Assembly: GCA_016700155.1 (NCBI GenBank)
Contig: CP065001.1
Span: 930,001-994,000 of the forward strand
Direction of reading: 5' to 3'
DNA from: Ignavibacteriales bacterium
Lineage (GTDB): Bacteria; Bacteroidota; Ignavibacteria; Ignavibacteriales; Ignavibacteriaceae
DNA: 64,000 nucleotides
The translations under genes and the position numbers were made by a program. Below the pieces are notes generated by a model that was not told where the DNA came from, did not search any database, and was given only the letters and a program-made list of their open reading frames with translations. Positions 36,162 through 45,848 of the stretch are shown piece by piece. Positions within the stretch are counted from its first letter, which is position 1. Each line of letters opens with the position of its first letter.

Positions 36162-37115
36162 ATGTTAGATGAAATGCCAAATGATGAATTAGTTATCAAT
36201 TTTGAAACTGAAATATTGAATCTGAAAAATGAAATGAATGCGGTGATCCTTGCACACTATTACCAGGAATCTGAAATACAGGATATCGCTGATTTTGTAG
36301 GGGATAGCCTTGAATTAGCCAGGCGTGCTAAAGAAACAAATGCTGATGTAATTGTATTCGCAGGGGTTCATTTTATGGCAGAGACCGCAAAAATACTTAA
36401 CGCTAATAAGCTTGTATTGCTGCCGGATCTTGAAGCCGGTTGTTCGCTTGCAGAAAGCTGTCATGCAGAATCATTTGAGTTATTCAGACAAAAACACCCG
36501 GATCATGTTGCAATTACATATATAAATTGCACCGCTGATGTAAAGGCATTAAGTGATATAATCTGTACTTCAAGTAATGCAGAAAAAATAATAAGTCAGA
36601 TTGAGCCAGGAAAACCAATTCTATTTTCACCAGATCGCAATCTCGGCAGATACCTGATGAAAAAAACCGGAAGAGAAATGCTTTTGTGGGATGGAGCCTG
36701 TATAGTTCACGAAACATTCAGCGAAAAAAAAATTATCCAGTTAATGATTGAACATCCCGATGCAAAATTGATAGCTCATCCGGAATGTGAAGACCATTTA
36801 TTAAACAGAGCAGATTTTATTGGTTCAACAAGTAAGCTGCTGAAATATGTTCAGGAAGATTCATCAGCAAAATTTATTGTGGCAACAGAAGTTGGAATTA
36901 TTCACCAGATGCAGAAACTTGCCCCGGAAAAAATTTATATTCCAGCCCCGCCGGATGAGGACAGTTGTAATTGTAATGAATGCCCTTATATGAAACTCAA
37001 CACGATGGAAAAACTTTACCTGTGCATGAAAACTAAAAACCCAAGAATAGAGTTGAATGATCAACTTATCAAAAAAGCATTAATACCAATTGAGCGAATG
37101 CTTAGTATGAGCTAG
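36162..37115 (+). CDS. nadA: Quinolinate synthase A
   Basis: 317 residues. AVILAHYYQ, DFVGDSLELAR, and the three cysteines for the 4Fe-4S cluster can be placed in GCSLAESC, a central CTADVKA region and CNCNECPYMK. It condenses iminoaspartate with dihydroxyacetone phosphate to quinolinate in NAD synthesis. nadB and nadC are not nearby. The long leader upstream holds two tandem structured elements. It overlaps the converging histidine kinase by 4 bases. Confidence 0.95.
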   Translation: MLDEMPNDELVINFETEILNLKNEMNAVILAHYYQESEIQDIADFVGDSLELARRAKETNADVIVFAGVHFMAETAKILNANKLVLLPDLEAGCSLAESCHAESFELFRQKHPDHVAITYINCTADVKALSDIICTSSNAEKIISQIEPGKPILFSPDRNLGRYLMKKTGREMLLWDGACIVHETFSEKKIIQLMIEHPDAKLIAHPECEDHLLNRADFIGSTSKLLKYVQEDSSAKFIVATEVGIIHQMQKLAPEKIYIPAPPDEDSCNCNECPYMKLNTMEKLYLCMKTKNPRIELNDQLIKKALIPIERMLSMS

Positions 37116-38320
37116 AGTTTTTTCAAAATGATTTTAAATGTGGTGCCTTCACCTGGATTTGAAGTCTTAACAAATATTTTTCCTTTGTGATAAGATTCAA
37201 TAATTCTTCTGGAAAGACTTAATCCCAAGCCCCATCCTCTTCTCTTAGTACTGTAGCCGGGTCGGAATACATCCTTCCGGCGTTTTAAATCAATTCCTTT
37301 TCCGTTGTCAATTACTTCTATATCAACTTTTCCACGGCTTTCTTTAACGATAATGGTTATTTTGCCGGGATTATTTTCAATTGCATCAAGTGCATTCTTA
37401 ACAAGATTCTCAATAACCCAACCGAACAATTCAGGATTAAGCTCCGCTCTTAGTTCTTCATTACCTTCAATGGTCAGGTCAACTGTTTTACCTGTTTGCG
37501 GCAGTCTTCTTTGAAAATAGTCTGTTATTTTTTTTATCTCTTCATATACGATTGAAGATTTCAACTCAGGTGCTGATCCGATTTTTGAGAATCGGTAAGT
37601 GATCTTATTAAGCCTATCAACGTCACTTGAGATTTCTTCAGTTATATCCTCAACTTTATCAGGATCATTGTAGCTAAGCTTCAGCATTTCAAGCCAGCCC
37701 ATAAGGCTGGAAATAGGTGTACCGAATTGATGGGCGGTTTCCTTTGCCATACCGACCCATATATTACTTTGTTCACTGCGTTTGATATTACTGAATCCCA
37801 CATATCCAAGAATAATAAACAGTGCTGCAATTACTATCTGAAGGTATGGATAATATTTTAGTTGATTGATCAGATCGGAATCACCATAGTGGATTTTTGT
37901 CAGGATGAGAGTATCCTCATAAGCAACCATTATAGGATTATGCTGAGCATCCATCTCCCTGATTTTATTGACAAAGAATAGTTCAAGTTCAGAATCATTC
38001 AAGGTCGAGTCATAATTTACATTGCGTATATTCGTCTTATCTTTAAGATTAACTTTATCATCTGGGGTTGTCAGGATCATAGGGAAATCAATCGGCTTAA
38101 TTATGTTATCAAAAAGAAAAGTAATATCAACATCCGATGAAGAAGTATTTGCAAGGTATTCAATCCCTTTTGCGTAAAGTTCAACAATCTGTCTTTCCTT
38201 CTCCTGTAATTTTCTTACAAGATCCTGCGTATAAAATAAAGTCCCGCCTGCAATTACAATTGCGACGAGGATAAGAGTAATCTTAATATTTAAAGAAGCA
38301 GGTCCGCCGGACATTTTCAT
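37112..38320 (-). CDS. Membrane sensor histidine kinase
   Basis: 402 residues. Two membrane spans (about 12-30 and 160-180) enclose a periplasmic sensing region of about 130 residues. The cytoplasmic part has an H-box, AKETAHQFGTPISSL with the phospho-acceptor His, N-box NLVKNALDAIE, and G boxes VIDNGKGID and GWGLGLSLSRR. No response regulator is adjacent, so its partner lies elsewhere. The His context (HQFGTP) marks the HPK subgroup common in Bacteroidota. No PAS or HAMP domain is evident. Confidence 0.92.
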   Translation of the reverse strand: MKMSGGPASLNIKITLILVAIVIAGGTLFYTQDLVRKLQEKERQIVELYAKGIEYLANTSSSDVDITFLFDNIIKPIDFPMILTTPDDKVNLKDKTNIRNVNYDSTLNDSELELFFVNKIREMDAQHNPIMVAYEDTLILTKIHYGDSDLINQLKYYPYLQIVIAALFIILGYVGFSNIKRSEQSNIWVGMAKETAHQFGTPISSLMGWLEMLKLSYNDPDKVEDITEEISSDVDRLNKITYRFSKIGSAPELKSSIVYEEIKKITDYFQRRLPQTGKTVDLTIEGNEELRAELNPELFGWVIENLVKNALDAIENNPGKITIIVKESRGKVDIEVIDNGKGIDLKRRKDVFRPGYSTKRRGWGLGLSLSRRIIESYHKGKIFVKTSNPGEGTTFKIILKKL

Positions 38321-38581
38321 AATAGTTCCCTCAAATTCCTTTATGTAAAGTTAGTATTAATGATTAAGAAATAAATCCAATTTTTTGTGATATGATATTT
38401 GTTATTCATCAAGCAATTTATTTTTTATGTCTTGATTTTTTAGCCCGAATAGAATACGTTGGAGTGAAATATTTTATGCCTGGATTTTTGAGTGGATTCA
38501 GTGTTTCATCCGGTGCTTGATGACTTAGCTGAAAGTCAAAATTAACGGACAGATAGTTAACATTTCTTAAGGAGATGAGCG

Positions 38582-39859
38582 ATGTTAAAATTAAATGCGA
38601 TTCTTACTTTAAGTTTCCTTGTTCTAATTTCAATAACAAACGCACAATGGCTGGACAAATCCGGAAACCTTCCAACAACAGCCGGCAACGGATGGGCGAT
38701 GGATGCAGTTGATAGTATATACTCTGTCGTATCCACAAATGCAGGACTATTCATCACGACAAATGGCGGAAGTACCTGGGATTTGTCTGCAACACCAGGT
38801 TTTGCTGTTGATGTATCAATGAAAAGTATTAGCAAGATCTGGATTGGTGATGACGCAGGAAAGATCCATTATACCAATAACCGCGGGATAGATTGGGTTA
38901 TTCAGTATGATGATCCCACGAAAACTAATTTTATAAACTACATTGAAATGTTTGATGCGGATAATGGCATTGCAATGGGTGATGCACTAAACGGAACGGG
39001 TGCGGCAGTAATCTTAAAAACTACAAATGGCGGAAGTACCTGGGTATCGATGAATGATTCTGCTTTTGGTGGCTATTCTGGTGATATTTGGCGCAGGCTT
39101 GATTTTATTGATTTGAATACCGGTTACTTTTATGAATCAGGCATCAATCCTCAAAAACTTTTTAAAACGAATAATAGCTGTCAAACCTGGTCCCAACAAG
39201 CACTATCAGGACCAATAGGTAACGTAAAATTTTATAGTGAAAATATTGGATTGGTTGTCAGAATTGCTGTGAATCCTAATGTTTACAGAACACTTGATGG
39301 TGGAGTTCAATGGGAACCACTTCACTTTTCATCGTTAGTCTACATACAAGATATAGAATTTTTACCGGGAGAGCCGTCAAAAGTCTGGATTGCTGATGAT
39401 AACAAATTGTACTTTAGTTCAGACACAGGTAGGACCTGGGGAGAAGAAATTGTACCCAATATTACCGATCTGAGTCCAAGAGATCTTGTTTTTATTGATG
39501 GTTACTGTGGCTGGCTGTTGTGTGACGGCGGAAAAGTATACCGCACAACAAACGGTAACAGCATTACCAGTATTAAAACACCATCGGTACTGGTTGATGA
39601 TTACTCATTGAAACAGAATTACCCTAATCCATTTAATCCAACTACAAAAATTCAATTCAGTCTTCGTGAGAAACAAAATGTAACGCTTAAGATTTATAAC
39701 ATACTCGGAAAAGAAATAGTAACTGTTCTTAACGAAGAAAGAAATGCCGGTGAGCACGAAATTAATTTTGATGGAAGTTCACTGCCAAGCGGAATTTATT
39801 TCTACAAAATACAGGCGGGTGACTTTGTAGTAACGAAGAAGATGACGTTGATTAAATAA
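38582..39859 (+). CDS. Secreted YCF48/BNR-repeat protein with T9SS sorting domain
   Basis: 425 residues. Signal peptide (…ISITNAQ), then beta-propeller type repeats with TTNGGSTW occurring twice and related TGRTW and GVQWEPL turns, as in photosynthesis-stability / YCF48-like or sialidase BNR repeats. The C-terminal part (about 335-425) has QNYPNPFNPTTKIQ and ends VTKKMTLIK, a full type A T9SS domain. AAGGAGATG lies just before the ATG. Likely a surface protein of unknown role. Converges with purA. Confidence 0.9.
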   Translation: MLKLNAILTLSFLVLISITNAQWLDKSGNLPTTAGNGWAMDAVDSIYSVVSTNAGLFITTNGGSTWDLSATPGFAVDVSMKSISKIWIGDDAGKIHYTNNRGIDWVIQYDDPTKTNFINYIEMFDADNGIAMGDALNGTGAAVILKTTNGGSTWVSMNDSAFGGYSGDIWRRLDFIDLNTGYFYESGINPQKLFKTNNSCQTWSQQALSGPIGNVKFYSENIGLVVRIAVNPNVYRTLDGGVQWEPLHFSSLVYIQDIEFLPGEPSKVWIADDNKLYFSSDTGRTWGEEIVPNITDLSPRDLVFIDGYCGWLLCDGGKVYRTTNGNSITSIKTPSVLVDDYSLKQNYPNPFNPTTKIQFSLREKQNVTLKIYNILGKEIVTVLNEERNAGEHEINFDGSSLPSGIYFYKIQAGDFVVTKKMTLIK

Positions 39860-39862
39860 GAT

Positions 39863-41134
39863 CTAACTCAGATAGAATGTCTGATCTCTTTTAGGTCCGA
39901 CTGAAATAATTGAAATTGAAATTTCTGACTGCCGTGAAATAAAAGCAAGATAGTCTTTTGTCTTTTGCGGCAGTTCGTTATAAGACCGGCATCCTGATAG
40001 TTCAGTTTTCCAGCCGGGGAGCGATTCATAAACAGGAGTTACTTCGGCAAGTTTTTCAACGTCAGAAGGAAAAGTTTTTAGTCTTTTGCCGTTCAATTCA
40101 TAGGCAACACAAACTTTAATCTCATCAAAGATACTTAGTACATCAAGCTTTGTAATTGCTACAGAATTTATCCCATTAATCATAGCTGAATATTTTACTA
40201 GTGCAGCGTCATACCATCCGCAGCGTCTGGGCCTGCCGGTTGTGGCACCAAACTCTGCACCTTTTTTTCTTAATCTCTCGCCTTCATCATTAAGCAGTTC
40301 GGTAGGGAAAGGACCATTGCCAACGCGTGTAGTGTAGGCTTTAACTATACCAAACACATCATCAATTTTATTTGGCGGAATCCCGGTTCCTGTACAAGCT
40401 CCGCCTGATGTCGGGCTTGAAGAAGTTACAAACGGGTAGGTTCCGAAATCAACATCCAGCAAGGCACCTTGAGCACCTTCAAGCAGAATTGATTTACCTT
40501 CAGTAATAGCATGATTTAAGAAAGACGGAACATCCTTGATGTATTTATCTATGATCTTATCAAATTCAAGATACTGTTTTATTATCGCTTCAACATCAAG
40601 TGCTTCTCTGTCATACACTTTTTTTAGAAGGTTATTTTTTTCGTCCAGATTCTTCCTGATTTTTTCTTCAAGACATTTTCTGTTTAAAAGATCTACTATA
40701 CGGATACCTTTTCTAGCAAACTTATCGATGTAACAGGGACCGATTCCCCGTCCAGTTGTTCCAATTTTATTTTCGCCGCTTTCTTCAATTGAATCAAGAA
40801 GTTTGTGGTAAGGCATAATGAGATGTGCATTCTGACTTATAAAAAATCTTCCATCAACTTTTATGTCGTTCTTTTCAAGTAACGCTATTTCATCCAGCAG
40901 GGCAGCGGGATCAATTACAACACCATTACCGATTACACAAGTAACATTTTCTCTTAATATTCCTGAAGGGATTAAATGAAGAATATACTGTTTATCACCG
41001 ATGGCAACTGTGTGACCTGCGTTGGCTCCGCCCTGGTAACGGGCGACTATCTCATATCTCTCGCTGAGTATGTCGACTATTTTTCCTTTTCCTTCATCAC
41101 CCCATTGGCTGCCAACAAGAACAGTTACACTCAT
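39863..41134 (-). CDS. purA: Adenylosuccinate synthetase
   Basis: 423 residues. GSQWGDEGKGK, NAGHTV, GTTGRGIGP, EGAQGALLDVDFGTYPFVTSS and TGRPRRCGWYD are all present. It joins IMP and aspartate with GTP in AMP synthesis. It follows the STAS gene on the same strand with a terminator between, so it is a separate transcript. Confidence 0.97.
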   Translation of the reverse strand: MSVTVLVGSQWGDEGKGKIVDILSERYEIVARYQGGANAGHTVAIGDKQYILHLIPSGILRENVTCVIGNGVVIDPAALLDEIALLEKNDIKVDGRFFISQNAHLIMPYHKLLDSIEESGENKIGTTGRGIGPCYIDKFARKGIRIVDLLNRKCLEEKIRKNLDEKNNLLKKVYDREALDVEAIIKQYLEFDKIIDKYIKDVPSFLNHAITEGKSILLEGAQGALLDVDFGTYPFVTSSSPTSGGACTGTGIPPNKIDDVFGIVKAYTTRVGNGPFPTELLNDEGERLRKKGAEFGATTGRPRRCGWYDAALVKYSAMINGINSVAITKLDVLSIFDEIKVCVAYELNGKRLKTFPSDVEKLAEVTPVYESLPGWKTELSGCRSYNELPQKTKDYLAFISRQSEISISIISVGPKRDQTFYLS

Positions 41135-41179
41135 CAGAATTCCTTATTTGATTTTTTAGTTTTTACTGATTGACAAAAT

Positions 41180-41211
41180 AAAAACTCCGGTTATAGTAAC
41201 ACGGAGTTTTT
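41180..41211 (-). terminator. Rho-independent terminator after STAS gene
   Basis: AAAAACTCCG (41180-41189) pairs with CGGAGTTTTT (41202-41211) around a 12-base loop; on the minus strand it ends in TTTTTATTTT. It separates the STAS gene from purA. Confidence 0.82.
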
Positions 41212-41236
41212 AATATCGGTTAAATTAGTTGACGAA

Positions 41237-41578
41237 CTAATTGCCAAAACTTTTTACCGCTTCATCCACTGATTCATAAAATTCAAAGATAGTGATCAGC
41301 TTGGTTATGATGAGAAGGCTCTCTATCTTTTCTGTCACACGTGCTAATTTTAAATTTCCATTGGCTTTTTTCATTGTTGTTAATCCGCCAATAAGCATTC
41401 CAAGCCCGGAACTATTCATGAATTTCACTTCAGCTAAATCGATGACAATATTTAATTTCCCTTCATCAATAAGTTTGTGCAGAAGGTCGTTAAATTCTTT
41501 CGTATCATCGCCCCCCATCACATTTCCCTTTAGTTCAATGATTACAGCTTCGTACTTTTCAACAGTTTTAATTTTCAT
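41237..41578 (-). CDS. STAS-domain anti-sigma factor antagonist
   Basis: 113 residues from ATG 41578, with GAGGAG seven bases upstream; an in-frame start at 41620 is less likely. SpoIIAA-like STAS fold with the phosphorylated serine in MNSSGLGMLIGG. Such proteins release sigma factors or signalling complexes when dephosphorylated. No anti-sigma kinase is adjacent. The next rightward genes are a sigma/anti-sigma pair on the other strand, but no direct link is shown. Confidence 0.92.
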   Translation of the reverse strand: MKIKTVEKYEAVIIELKGNVMGGDDTKEFNDLLHKLIDEGKLNIVIDLAEVKFMNSSGLGMLIGGLTTMKKANGNLKLARVTEKIESLLIITKLITIFEFYESVDEAVKSFGN

Positions 41579-41731
41579 TAAATACTCCTCATTTAGTGGT
41601 TGAAATTTAATTACATACATATACTAAAGCAAGTAAACAGGCGTTTTAGGTACTGGTTTTATCATCATGATTATTGAAATATTTCTTCCTAATTTTTATG
41701 GAACATTGATTGAAGGGATGCGTCTAAAAAG

Positions 41732-42328
41732 ATGAAATTCAGAAAAAAGAGGACTGTGATTCCGCAATTTCAAATTTTGAACCTTGATGATGATTTCTCA
41801 CTAATAAAAAGATTTATTGATGGGGATGAATCAACATTCCGTACACTCGTTCAGAGACATAAGGAAAAGGTGAGGAATATTATATACCTTACTTTAAGCA
41901 CATCCGATCCAGTTGATGACATAACCCAGGAAGTGTTTATAACTGTATATAAAAATTTAAAGCGGTTCAGGTTTGAGTCGCAGTTTTCGACATGGCTTTA
42001 CAGGATTACTATAAATAAATGCAAAGATCATCTGAGAAAAATAAAGGTCAGAAATATTTTTTCACCGGTTCATGAAGATGAACATGAATTAGCGTACAAC
42101 GCAGATCATGATAAATTTGATTTAACAGAAATTGTGAACAAGGCAATTACAAAACTTCCTGATAAACTAAGAATCCCGTTGTGTCTTAAAGACATAGAAG
42201 GACTTAGTTACCAGGAAATTGCGGATACAGTCTCTTGCGAAATCGGTACTGTTAAGTCACGGATATTTAGAGCGAGGGAAGGATTAAGAGAAATTCTTAA
42301 ACCCTACCAGCAGGAGTTAATGCGATGA
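41732..42328 (+). CDS. ECF-type RNA polymerase sigma factor
   Basis: 198 residues. Region 2 (about 25-90) has DDITQEVFITVYKNLKRF and FSTWLYRITINKCKDHLRK; region 4 (about 135-190) has LPDKLRIPLCLKDIEGLSYQEIADTVSCEIGTVKSRIFRARE. No region 1.1 or 3, so it is the extracytoplasmic-function class. It overlaps its anti-sigma gene by four bases (ATGA), implying coupled translation. Confidence 0.95.
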   Translation: MKFRKKRTVIPQFQILNLDDDFSLIKRFIDGDESTFRTLVQRHKEKVRNIIYLTLSTSDPVDDITQEVFITVYKNLKRFRFESQFSTWLYRITINKCKDHLRKIKVRNIFSPVHEDEHELAYNADHDKFDLTEIVNKAITKLPDKLRIPLCLKDIEGLSYQEIADTVSCEIGTVKSRIFRAREGLREILKPYQQELMR

Positions 42329-43881
42329 CAAATAAAGATTTTGAAATTTTATCTGCCTATCTGGATGATGAATTATCACCATCCGAAAGAACAGATTTCG
42401 AGACGGAGCTTGCTTTATCGGCAGAACTTCGAAACCGTCTTGATGAAATGAAAAAGATTAAGAAGCTTACAAATCAATCATTCAAACAGCTTAATGAATC
42501 TCCATATCTTGAAACAAGGATTATGGTAGCAATATCAGAACGGAAACATTGGTATTCAGGATTGAAACGGTTTGTTCCGGTAGTTGGTTTTGCATCTCTG
42601 GCAATAGTGATAATGGTTTTCCTGAAATTTAACCCTGATGTAATAGAAGAACTGGTTGAGAAACAGAAAACCAATCTTGCTGGTTTTTACACAGAGAACC
42701 TTAAACCATTATTATTTGCAGCAGATCTTTCCAATGAAGATATCTTCAACTTTGCGTTCTACAAACAACTTCCGCTGGATAATGACAATAAACAATTTTT
42801 GCATCTTGGCTCTGATGCAGATGGAAGTGAGTTCTTTGAGATTAAAACAGCAAGTTTTGTAAGTGATGAAAATAATTTTGAGAAATTTGTTCGTGTTCTT
42901 AATCTTGATGAGAAGCAAAGAGAAAAAATGGATTCAATTCTTGAAGCTTATGCGCTCGAATTACAATCCCAGGTTCTTGTTAATGATAAAAATACGGTTG
43001 CGATTAATCCGAATCTTTGGAATTACAACAAAGCAATCGTCGCTGAACTCCTGGCTTTTGCTTCGACTGCAAATAAATCGGAATTCAACAGGGTAGTACC
43101 GGCTGGTTTTAGTATTCCAAATGTTGCAAATGTGGAAAGAGTTATTGAAAAAATAAAACTTAACAAGGATAACAATTATATATTCTTTACACCCGATACT
43201 ATTTTCAGTGAACCATTAAATATTGATGAGGAGAGTATTTATGTTGAACTGCAGCGGATGAAGGAAATTCAAAAGCAAAATTTTGTTGAAGCTCAAAAAC
43301 AATTAAAAGAGTCCATGGTTCTGCTAAGACTTGATAGTAACCTTGCAAAACTTAAACATGAAAAGTTCAATAAAAACTTCAGGGTTATGATCGATACAAA
43401 CATTTGTAGAATCCATATCCCTGATGGAGAAAGTATTGTGATTGAATTGCCGGATTTTGACAGCATAACGGCGCACATCGATAAAGTTACACGTGACATT
43501 GACGCTTTCGCTTTTTCCATTCCCAAAACCAGGAAGGGAAGTTCGGATTATAAATTCAGATTTGAACTTAAAGATTCAATAGGACGTATAGGTATTCCTT
43601 TACCAAATATTGATTCACTTGTTCAGCTTGAAAAATTGTTTGCTGATTCCGTAGCCAAATTCAACCTTAAAAATTTTAATTTTAATCCTGATTCAATAGC
43701 TTCATTATTCCAATTCTGGACAAATGATTCACTTGCAAAATTTCAGAGCAAGGAGTTTGATCAACAGATGAAAAAGTTTCAGAAAGAAATGGAAATCTTC
43801 CGGAAGGAAATGGAAGAAATGAAAAAGAATATTCAAAAAGAAAAAATTGAAGTAAAAAAAGAAGAGCCGATAGAAATCTGA
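42325..43881 (+). CDS. Transmembrane anti-sigma factor with long periplasmic part
   Basis: 518 residues. The N-terminus (LSAYLDDELSPSERTDFETEL) matches the anti-sigma helical domain but lacks the HxxxCxxC zinc ligands. One span at about 83-100 (VVGFASLAIVIMVFLKF) divides it from a large outer part with a central charged region and a C-terminal coiled coil rich in Lys/Glu (about 470-518). The protein should hold the adjacent sigma factor at the membrane until an envelope signal arrives. A terminator follows. Confidence 0.88.
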   Translation: MTNKDFEILSAYLDDELSPSERTDFETELALSAELRNRLDEMKKIKKLTNQSFKQLNESPYLETRIMVAISERKHWYSGLKRFVPVVGFASLAIVIMVFLKFNPDVIEELVEKQKTNLAGFYTENLKPLLFAADLSNEDIFNFAFYKQLPLDNDNKQFLHLGSDADGSEFFEIKTASFVSDENNFEKFVRVLNLDEKQREKMDSILEAYALELQSQVLVNDKNTVAINPNLWNYNKAIVAELLAFASTANKSEFNRVVPAGFSIPNVANVERVIEKIKLNKDNNYIFFTPDTIFSEPLNIDEESIYVELQRMKEIQKQNFVEAQKQLKESMVLLRLDSNLAKLKHEKFNKNFRVMIDTNICRIHIPDGESIVIELPDFDSITAHIDKVTRDIDAFAFSIPKTRKGSSDYKFRFELKDSIGRIGIPLPNIDSLVQLEKLFADSVAKFNLKNFNFNPDSIASLFQFWTNDSLAKFQSKEFDQQMKKFQKEMEIFRKEMEEMKKNIQKEKIEVKKEEPIEI

Positions 43882-43896
43882 AAATCTTGAACATTC

Positions 43897-43926
43897 AAAA
43901 TACCCTTCGAATGAAGGGTATTTTTA
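43897..43926 (+). terminator. Rho-independent terminator
   Basis: AAAATACCCTTC (43897-43908) pairs with GAAGGGTATTTT around a GAAT loop, followed by a T-rich run. Ends the sigma/anti-sigma unit. Confidence 0.88.
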
Positions 43927-43998
43927 TTTTAAATACGGGCTTAAAATTCTTGACAAAAATACTCATACTCCTTATGTTTGAAAGCCTTTTGGAAGAAA

Positions 43999-44062
43999 TT
44001 CCGCGATAGCTCTCCCGATTTATCGGGACGGCTGTTATCCCGATAAATCGGGATGCAGGTTC
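43999..44062 (+). pseudogene. tRNA-Asn relic with palindromic insertions
   Basis: Three blocks match the tRNA-Asn 170 bases downstream: TTCCGCGATAGCTC (5' end), GGCTGTTA (anticodon loop) and TGCAGGTTC (T arm). Between them sit TCCCGATTTATCGGGA (44013-44028) and TCCCGATAAATCGGGA (44038-44053), which are reverse complements of each other and each nearly self-complementary. The acceptor 3' half is missing, so it cannot be a working tRNA. Confidence 0.6.
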
Positions 44063-44172
44063 TTTCTTTTGATGATACAAAAAAATATTTCTATCATAGT
44101 TCAGCAGAAAGATTTCGAATCTGTAAAGAAGATCGAAATAAAAAGCTATTTTTAGAAAATAAGATAAAATAT

Positions 44173-44244
44173 TCCGCGATAGCTCAATGGTGGAGCATTC
44201 GGCTGTTAACCGAAGGGTTGCAGGTTCGAGTCCTGCTCGCGGAG
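44173..44244 (+). tRNA. tRNA-Asn (GTT)
   Basis: Cloverleaf: acceptor TCCGCGA/TCGCGGA, D stem GCTC/GAGC, anticodon stem TTCGG/CCGAA with loop CTGTTAA (anticodon GTT), T stem GCAGG/CCTGC with loop TTCGAGT, discriminator G. CCA is not encoded. The recombinase gene ends antisense inside its 3' half, marking it as the integration site of the element to the right. Confidence 0.95.
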
Positions 44245-45825
44245 CACTAAGGGATTTATGGTGTGTTTATCACTGTAAGTCCCTTTTTTTATTGATACTT
44301 GCGCAGGTTCGACCCGACCTTTTTTCACTCTTTTACCCTTAACGGAACTTGAAATATCTTTTAGTAGAGAAAGTGGCTTTTCAAATTGAATTTCAAGTTT
44401 CCGATCTTTAATTAAGAGGTTCGACCCGATTGAGCTTAAAATGATTCTTTTCTCTTCAACTGTTGCATTTTGAAATGCAGTAGCTGCGACACTACCAAAC
44501 TTCAATAACTCTTTTACATTAGTTACAATATTATTATTAGACTTTTCAAACTCATCAATTATTAATTTTAGTTCTAGCTCCCGATTTTTATACTCTGATC
44601 TTTTACTAATAAATTCTTCCTCTGAAATAAGATCACCCAATTTTAATTCCATCAGTTTGTTGAACTTCTTTGACAAATTACTCAACTCTGTTTTATGAGT
44701 CTCTATGAAATCCTTATTTTTCTTGTTATCATTTTCAACATCATTCTCAATAACATCTATTGCAAACTGAATGAACTCTTCAGGTATTGTAATAGTTCTA
44801 AGGTAATCAACAATTTGTTCCTCCAATATTTTTACTTCAACTGTTTTCTGAGAGCAGTCTTCTTTTTTTCTTTTAGTACAACTATAGTAAGTGTAGTTGT
44901 GAACATTCCCATTTTTCTGATTCTTTACTTTATCCTCAGCTGTAATCATTGCACCACATTCGCCACATCTGATCAGGCCAGTGAATGAAAAAACCTTTGT
45001 TTCCGGTTTTGGATTTTCATTCTTAGCTAAAAGCTTTTGTATCCTATCATATTCAACTTTGGTAATCATTGGCTCGTGTTTACCTTTTATCCAGTTCCCA
45101 CTTCCTTTGGGGTATTCATAGTAGCCATAGTAAAAGGGATTTCTAAGAATCTGATAAATAGTTGCTCGCCCGACACTTCTATTAAATCTGTTTGTTAAAC
45201 CAAGCTCTTTAGCAGCTTTGTCAATGACTTGAGATGGTAGATAAGTACCACTAAGCATCCAATCAAAAATCTTTCTTGTCATTTCAAATCGTGCAGGGTC
45301 CTTCATCATTTCCTTTTCACCTTTTCTCTTAAGAGGATTGTGAAGGTAACCTAATGGTGGTTGCGCAGGATACCATCCTCTTTCGGCTTTAGCTTTTAAT
45401 CCACGCTGAGTATTTTTGCTGAGATCCCTGATAAATTGATTAGCCATCCCTTGCTCAACGCTCATTAGCAGAACGTTATCCTCCGGATAATAACTTCTAT
45501 CGCTGCATTGGATATGTTTAATAATTGATTTTTGCAACATCCAACTTATCGTACCAAAGTCAACAGGATTTCGAAATAGTCGATCGGTTTTCCAACATAT
45601 AATTCCATCAGCCTCTCCGTTACCAATTCTCTCAAGCATTTTATTAAACACTGGACGACCTGGTGCTTTAGCTGACTTAGCTTCTGTAAGAATATCGACT
45701 ACTTCTAATTTTCTGTCTTCAGCTATTTTTTTTAATACATCAATTTGCGAAGATATTGATTCAACCTGTCTGTCTTCGGATTCTGAAGATTTTCTTGCAT
45801 ATACAAAATATTTTGTCTTTATCAT
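44206..45825 (-). CDS. Large serine recombinase (integrase)
   Basis: 539 residues with GGAGG before the ATG. The resolvase domain (1-150) has the catalytic serine in YARKSSE, DRLFRNP and GMANQFIRDLSKNTQRGL; next a recombinase domain (LGYLHNP, IYQILRNPFYYG), a zinc ribbon (CGECG and YYSCTKRKKEDC), and a coiled-coil motif (about 370-440). This is the phage/ICE large serine integrase class that joins attP and attB. The last 12 codons (LREQDSNLQPFG) are read from the antisense strand of tRNA-Asn, so the C-terminus was set by integration. Confidence 0.93.
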   Translation of the reverse strand: MIKTKYFVYARKSSESEDRQVESISSQIDVLKKIAEDRKLEVVDILTEAKSAKAPGRPVFNKMLERIGNGEADGIICWKTDRLFRNPVDFGTISWMLQKSIIKHIQCSDRSYYPEDNVLLMSVEQGMANQFIRDLSKNTQRGLKAKAERGWYPAQPPLGYLHNPLKRKGEKEMMKDPARFEMTRKIFDWMLSGTYLPSQVIDKAAKELGLTNRFNRSVGRATIYQILRNPFYYGYYEYPKGSGNWIKGKHEPMITKVEYDRIQKLLAKNENPKPETKVFSFTGLIRCGECGAMITAEDKVKNQKNGNVHNYTYYSCTKRKKEDCSQKTVEVKILEEQIVDYLRTITIPEEFIQFAIDVIENDVENDNKKNKDFIETHKTELSNLSKKFNKLMELKLGDLISEEEFISKRSEYKNRELELKLIIDEFEKSNNNIVTNVKELLKFGSVAATAFQNATVEEKRIILSSIGSNLLIKDRKLEIQFEKPLSLLKDISSSVKGKRVKKGRVEPAQVSIKKGTYSDKHTINPLVLREQDSNLQPFG

Positions 45826-45848
45826 TATTAATCCTCCTGCATTTATTA

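Noticed and set aside
41237..43881. STAS protein as partner of the adjacent ECF sigma/anti-sigma pair
   Set aside because: Opposite strand, separate terminator, and the anti-sigma factor is not of the SpoIIAB kinase type that STAS proteins bind.
44053..44250. 65-codon plus-strand frame over tRNA-Asn
   Set aside because: It is open by chance through the tRNA and the relic; the peptide is not recognisable.
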